Shown here piece after piece: positions 5,359 through 5,878 of a stretch of 5,878 nt of DNA. The position numbers were made by a program, and so were the translations under genes. The stretch lies in the NCBI GenBank assembly GCA_947446335.1, contig CANFGA010000216.1, positions 1 to 5,878 on the forward strand. The letters run 5' to 3'. Below the pieces are notes generated by a model. The model was not told the DNA's origin and searched no databases. It was given only the letters and a program-made list of their open reading frames with translations. The first letter of the stretch is position 1, and each line of letters opens with the position of its first letter. This DNA is from Oxalobacteraceae bacterium (lineage in GTDB: Bacteria > Pseudomonadota > Gammaproteobacteria > Burkholderiales > Burkholderiaceae_D).

Positions 5359-5878
5359 TCATTGCGATGCACAACTTGCGCGCGCGACCCAGGCCTGGCC
5401 CAGCGCCAGGCTAGCGTCGCCGCAAGCATTGGACTGGGGCGACAGCACGCGCAAGCCGCGCCGCGCCAGATCCGCCCTCAAGCGCGTGGCGAGGATGCGG
5501 TTCATGAAACACCCGCCGCCCAGCGCAACCGTTTCGATGCCATGCAAGCGGGCCGCCGCGCTGGCCCAATGCGCCAGCGCATCGACCAGCGTCAAGTGAA
5601 ACAGCGCCGCACCGCGCCGGATTTCGTGCAAATTGCGATGGTCAAGCGCGAACAGCCGCGCCAGCACCGGCCGCAAGTCGAGCCGGCCATCGGCGTGCAG
5701 CAGATAGCCGTCCGACACCTCCAGCGCATCCGCCCTGTCGATGTCCGCACCATGCTGTGTCAGATACTGCTGCGCCATCTGTTCCAGCGCGATCGCCGCT
5801 TCCGCTTCACCTTGCTGCAGGCTGCAGATGCCGAGCGCGCCAGCCGCCGCATCGAACCAGCGCCCGGCGCTGCTGGTC
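5359..5878 (-). CDS. hypF: HypF, carbamoyltransferase (C-terminal fragment, 5' end off right edge)
   Basis: The last 172 codons of HypF are visible, in the Kae1-like carbamoyltransferase domain; acylphosphatase, zinc-finger and YrdC-like domains would lie upstream if present. HypF uses carbamoyl phosphate and ATP to make carbamoyl-adenylate and passes the carbamoyl group to HypE Cys358. Visible signatures are TSSAGRWFDA at the window edge, GGGCFMN at about 120-126 of the visible part, and a final CGDASLALGQAW whose Asp should be the conserved metal/nucleotide-site Asp. The usual form here is closer to NDGG-x-x-LGQ, so this end is somewhat divergent. The reading is open to the window edge, so the Met at 5778 is internal and not the start. 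The truncated HypF1 type known from Cupriavidus cannot be told from full length here. Confidence 0.95.
   Translation of the reverse strand, partial: TSSAGRWFDAAAGALGICSLQQGEAEAAIALEQMAQQYLTQHGADIDRADALEVSDGYLLHADGRLDLRPVLARLFALDHRNLHEIRRGAALFHLTLVDALAHWASAAARLHGIETVALGGGCFMNRILATRLRADLARRGLRVLSPQSNACGDASLALGQAWVARASCASQ

Noticed and set aside
5004..5429. 141-residue extended form of HypC starting inside hypF
   Set aside because: HypC needs Cys2 at its N-terminus, and a good ribosome binding site sits 6 nt before the short start.

Overview
The window is one strand-coherent block of [NiFe]-hydrogenase maturation and regulation genes. All of them are on the minus strand, so the transcription order runs from high to low coordinates: hypF (3' end only) - hypC - hypD - hypE - hypX - hoxA (5' part only). 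The order hypF-C-D-E-X followed by hoxA matches the maturation/regulation segment of the megaplasmid hydrogenase locus of Cupriavidus necator (Ralstonia eutropha). Together with the high GC content by eye and the protein sequences, this suggests a betaproteobacterium, probably Burkholderiales. The genus cannot be fixed from this window, nor whether the locus is chromosomal or on a plasmid.

Layout. 5359-5878: C-terminal Kae1-like part of HypF, whose 5' end lies beyond the right edge. 5265-5358: a 94-bp gap, the only real intergenic space, carrying three 12-bp tandem repeats that can fold into two competing hairpins just before the hypC ribosome binding site. 5004-5264 hypC, 3868-5007 hypD and 2795-3871 hypE are joined by two ATGA stop/start overlaps. 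After 30 bp comes hypX (881-2764), a formyltransferase/crotonase fusion. hoxA starts inside the hypX end (14-bp overlap) and runs off the left edge after 298 codons; its receiver and most of its AAA+ domain are visible.

How the genes work together. HypF (with HypE) turns carbamoyl phosphate into a thiocyanate on the HypE C-terminal cysteine. HypC and HypD carry the iron and accept the cyanide ligands. HypX is the additional factor that supplies the CO ligand from a one-carbon formyl donor under oxic conditions, so the product is probably a hydrogenase that is made and works in air. HoxA is the NtrC-type activator that drives hydrogenase transcription from sigma-54 promoters. hoxB, hoxC and hoxJ (H2 sensor and kinase) would be expected beyond the left edge.

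The genes themselves are known families. The unusual layer is four independent short tandem duplications in under 5 kb: 12 bp x3 in the hypF-hypC gap, 12 bp x2 in the hypE 5' end, 33 bp x2.5 in mid-hypX, and 25 bp x about 2.7 at the hypX 3' end. The last has a period that is not a multiple of three, so each copy is read in a different frame and gives HypX an unusual C-terminal tail. No RNA gene, insertion sequence, CRISPR array or convincing terminator was seen.
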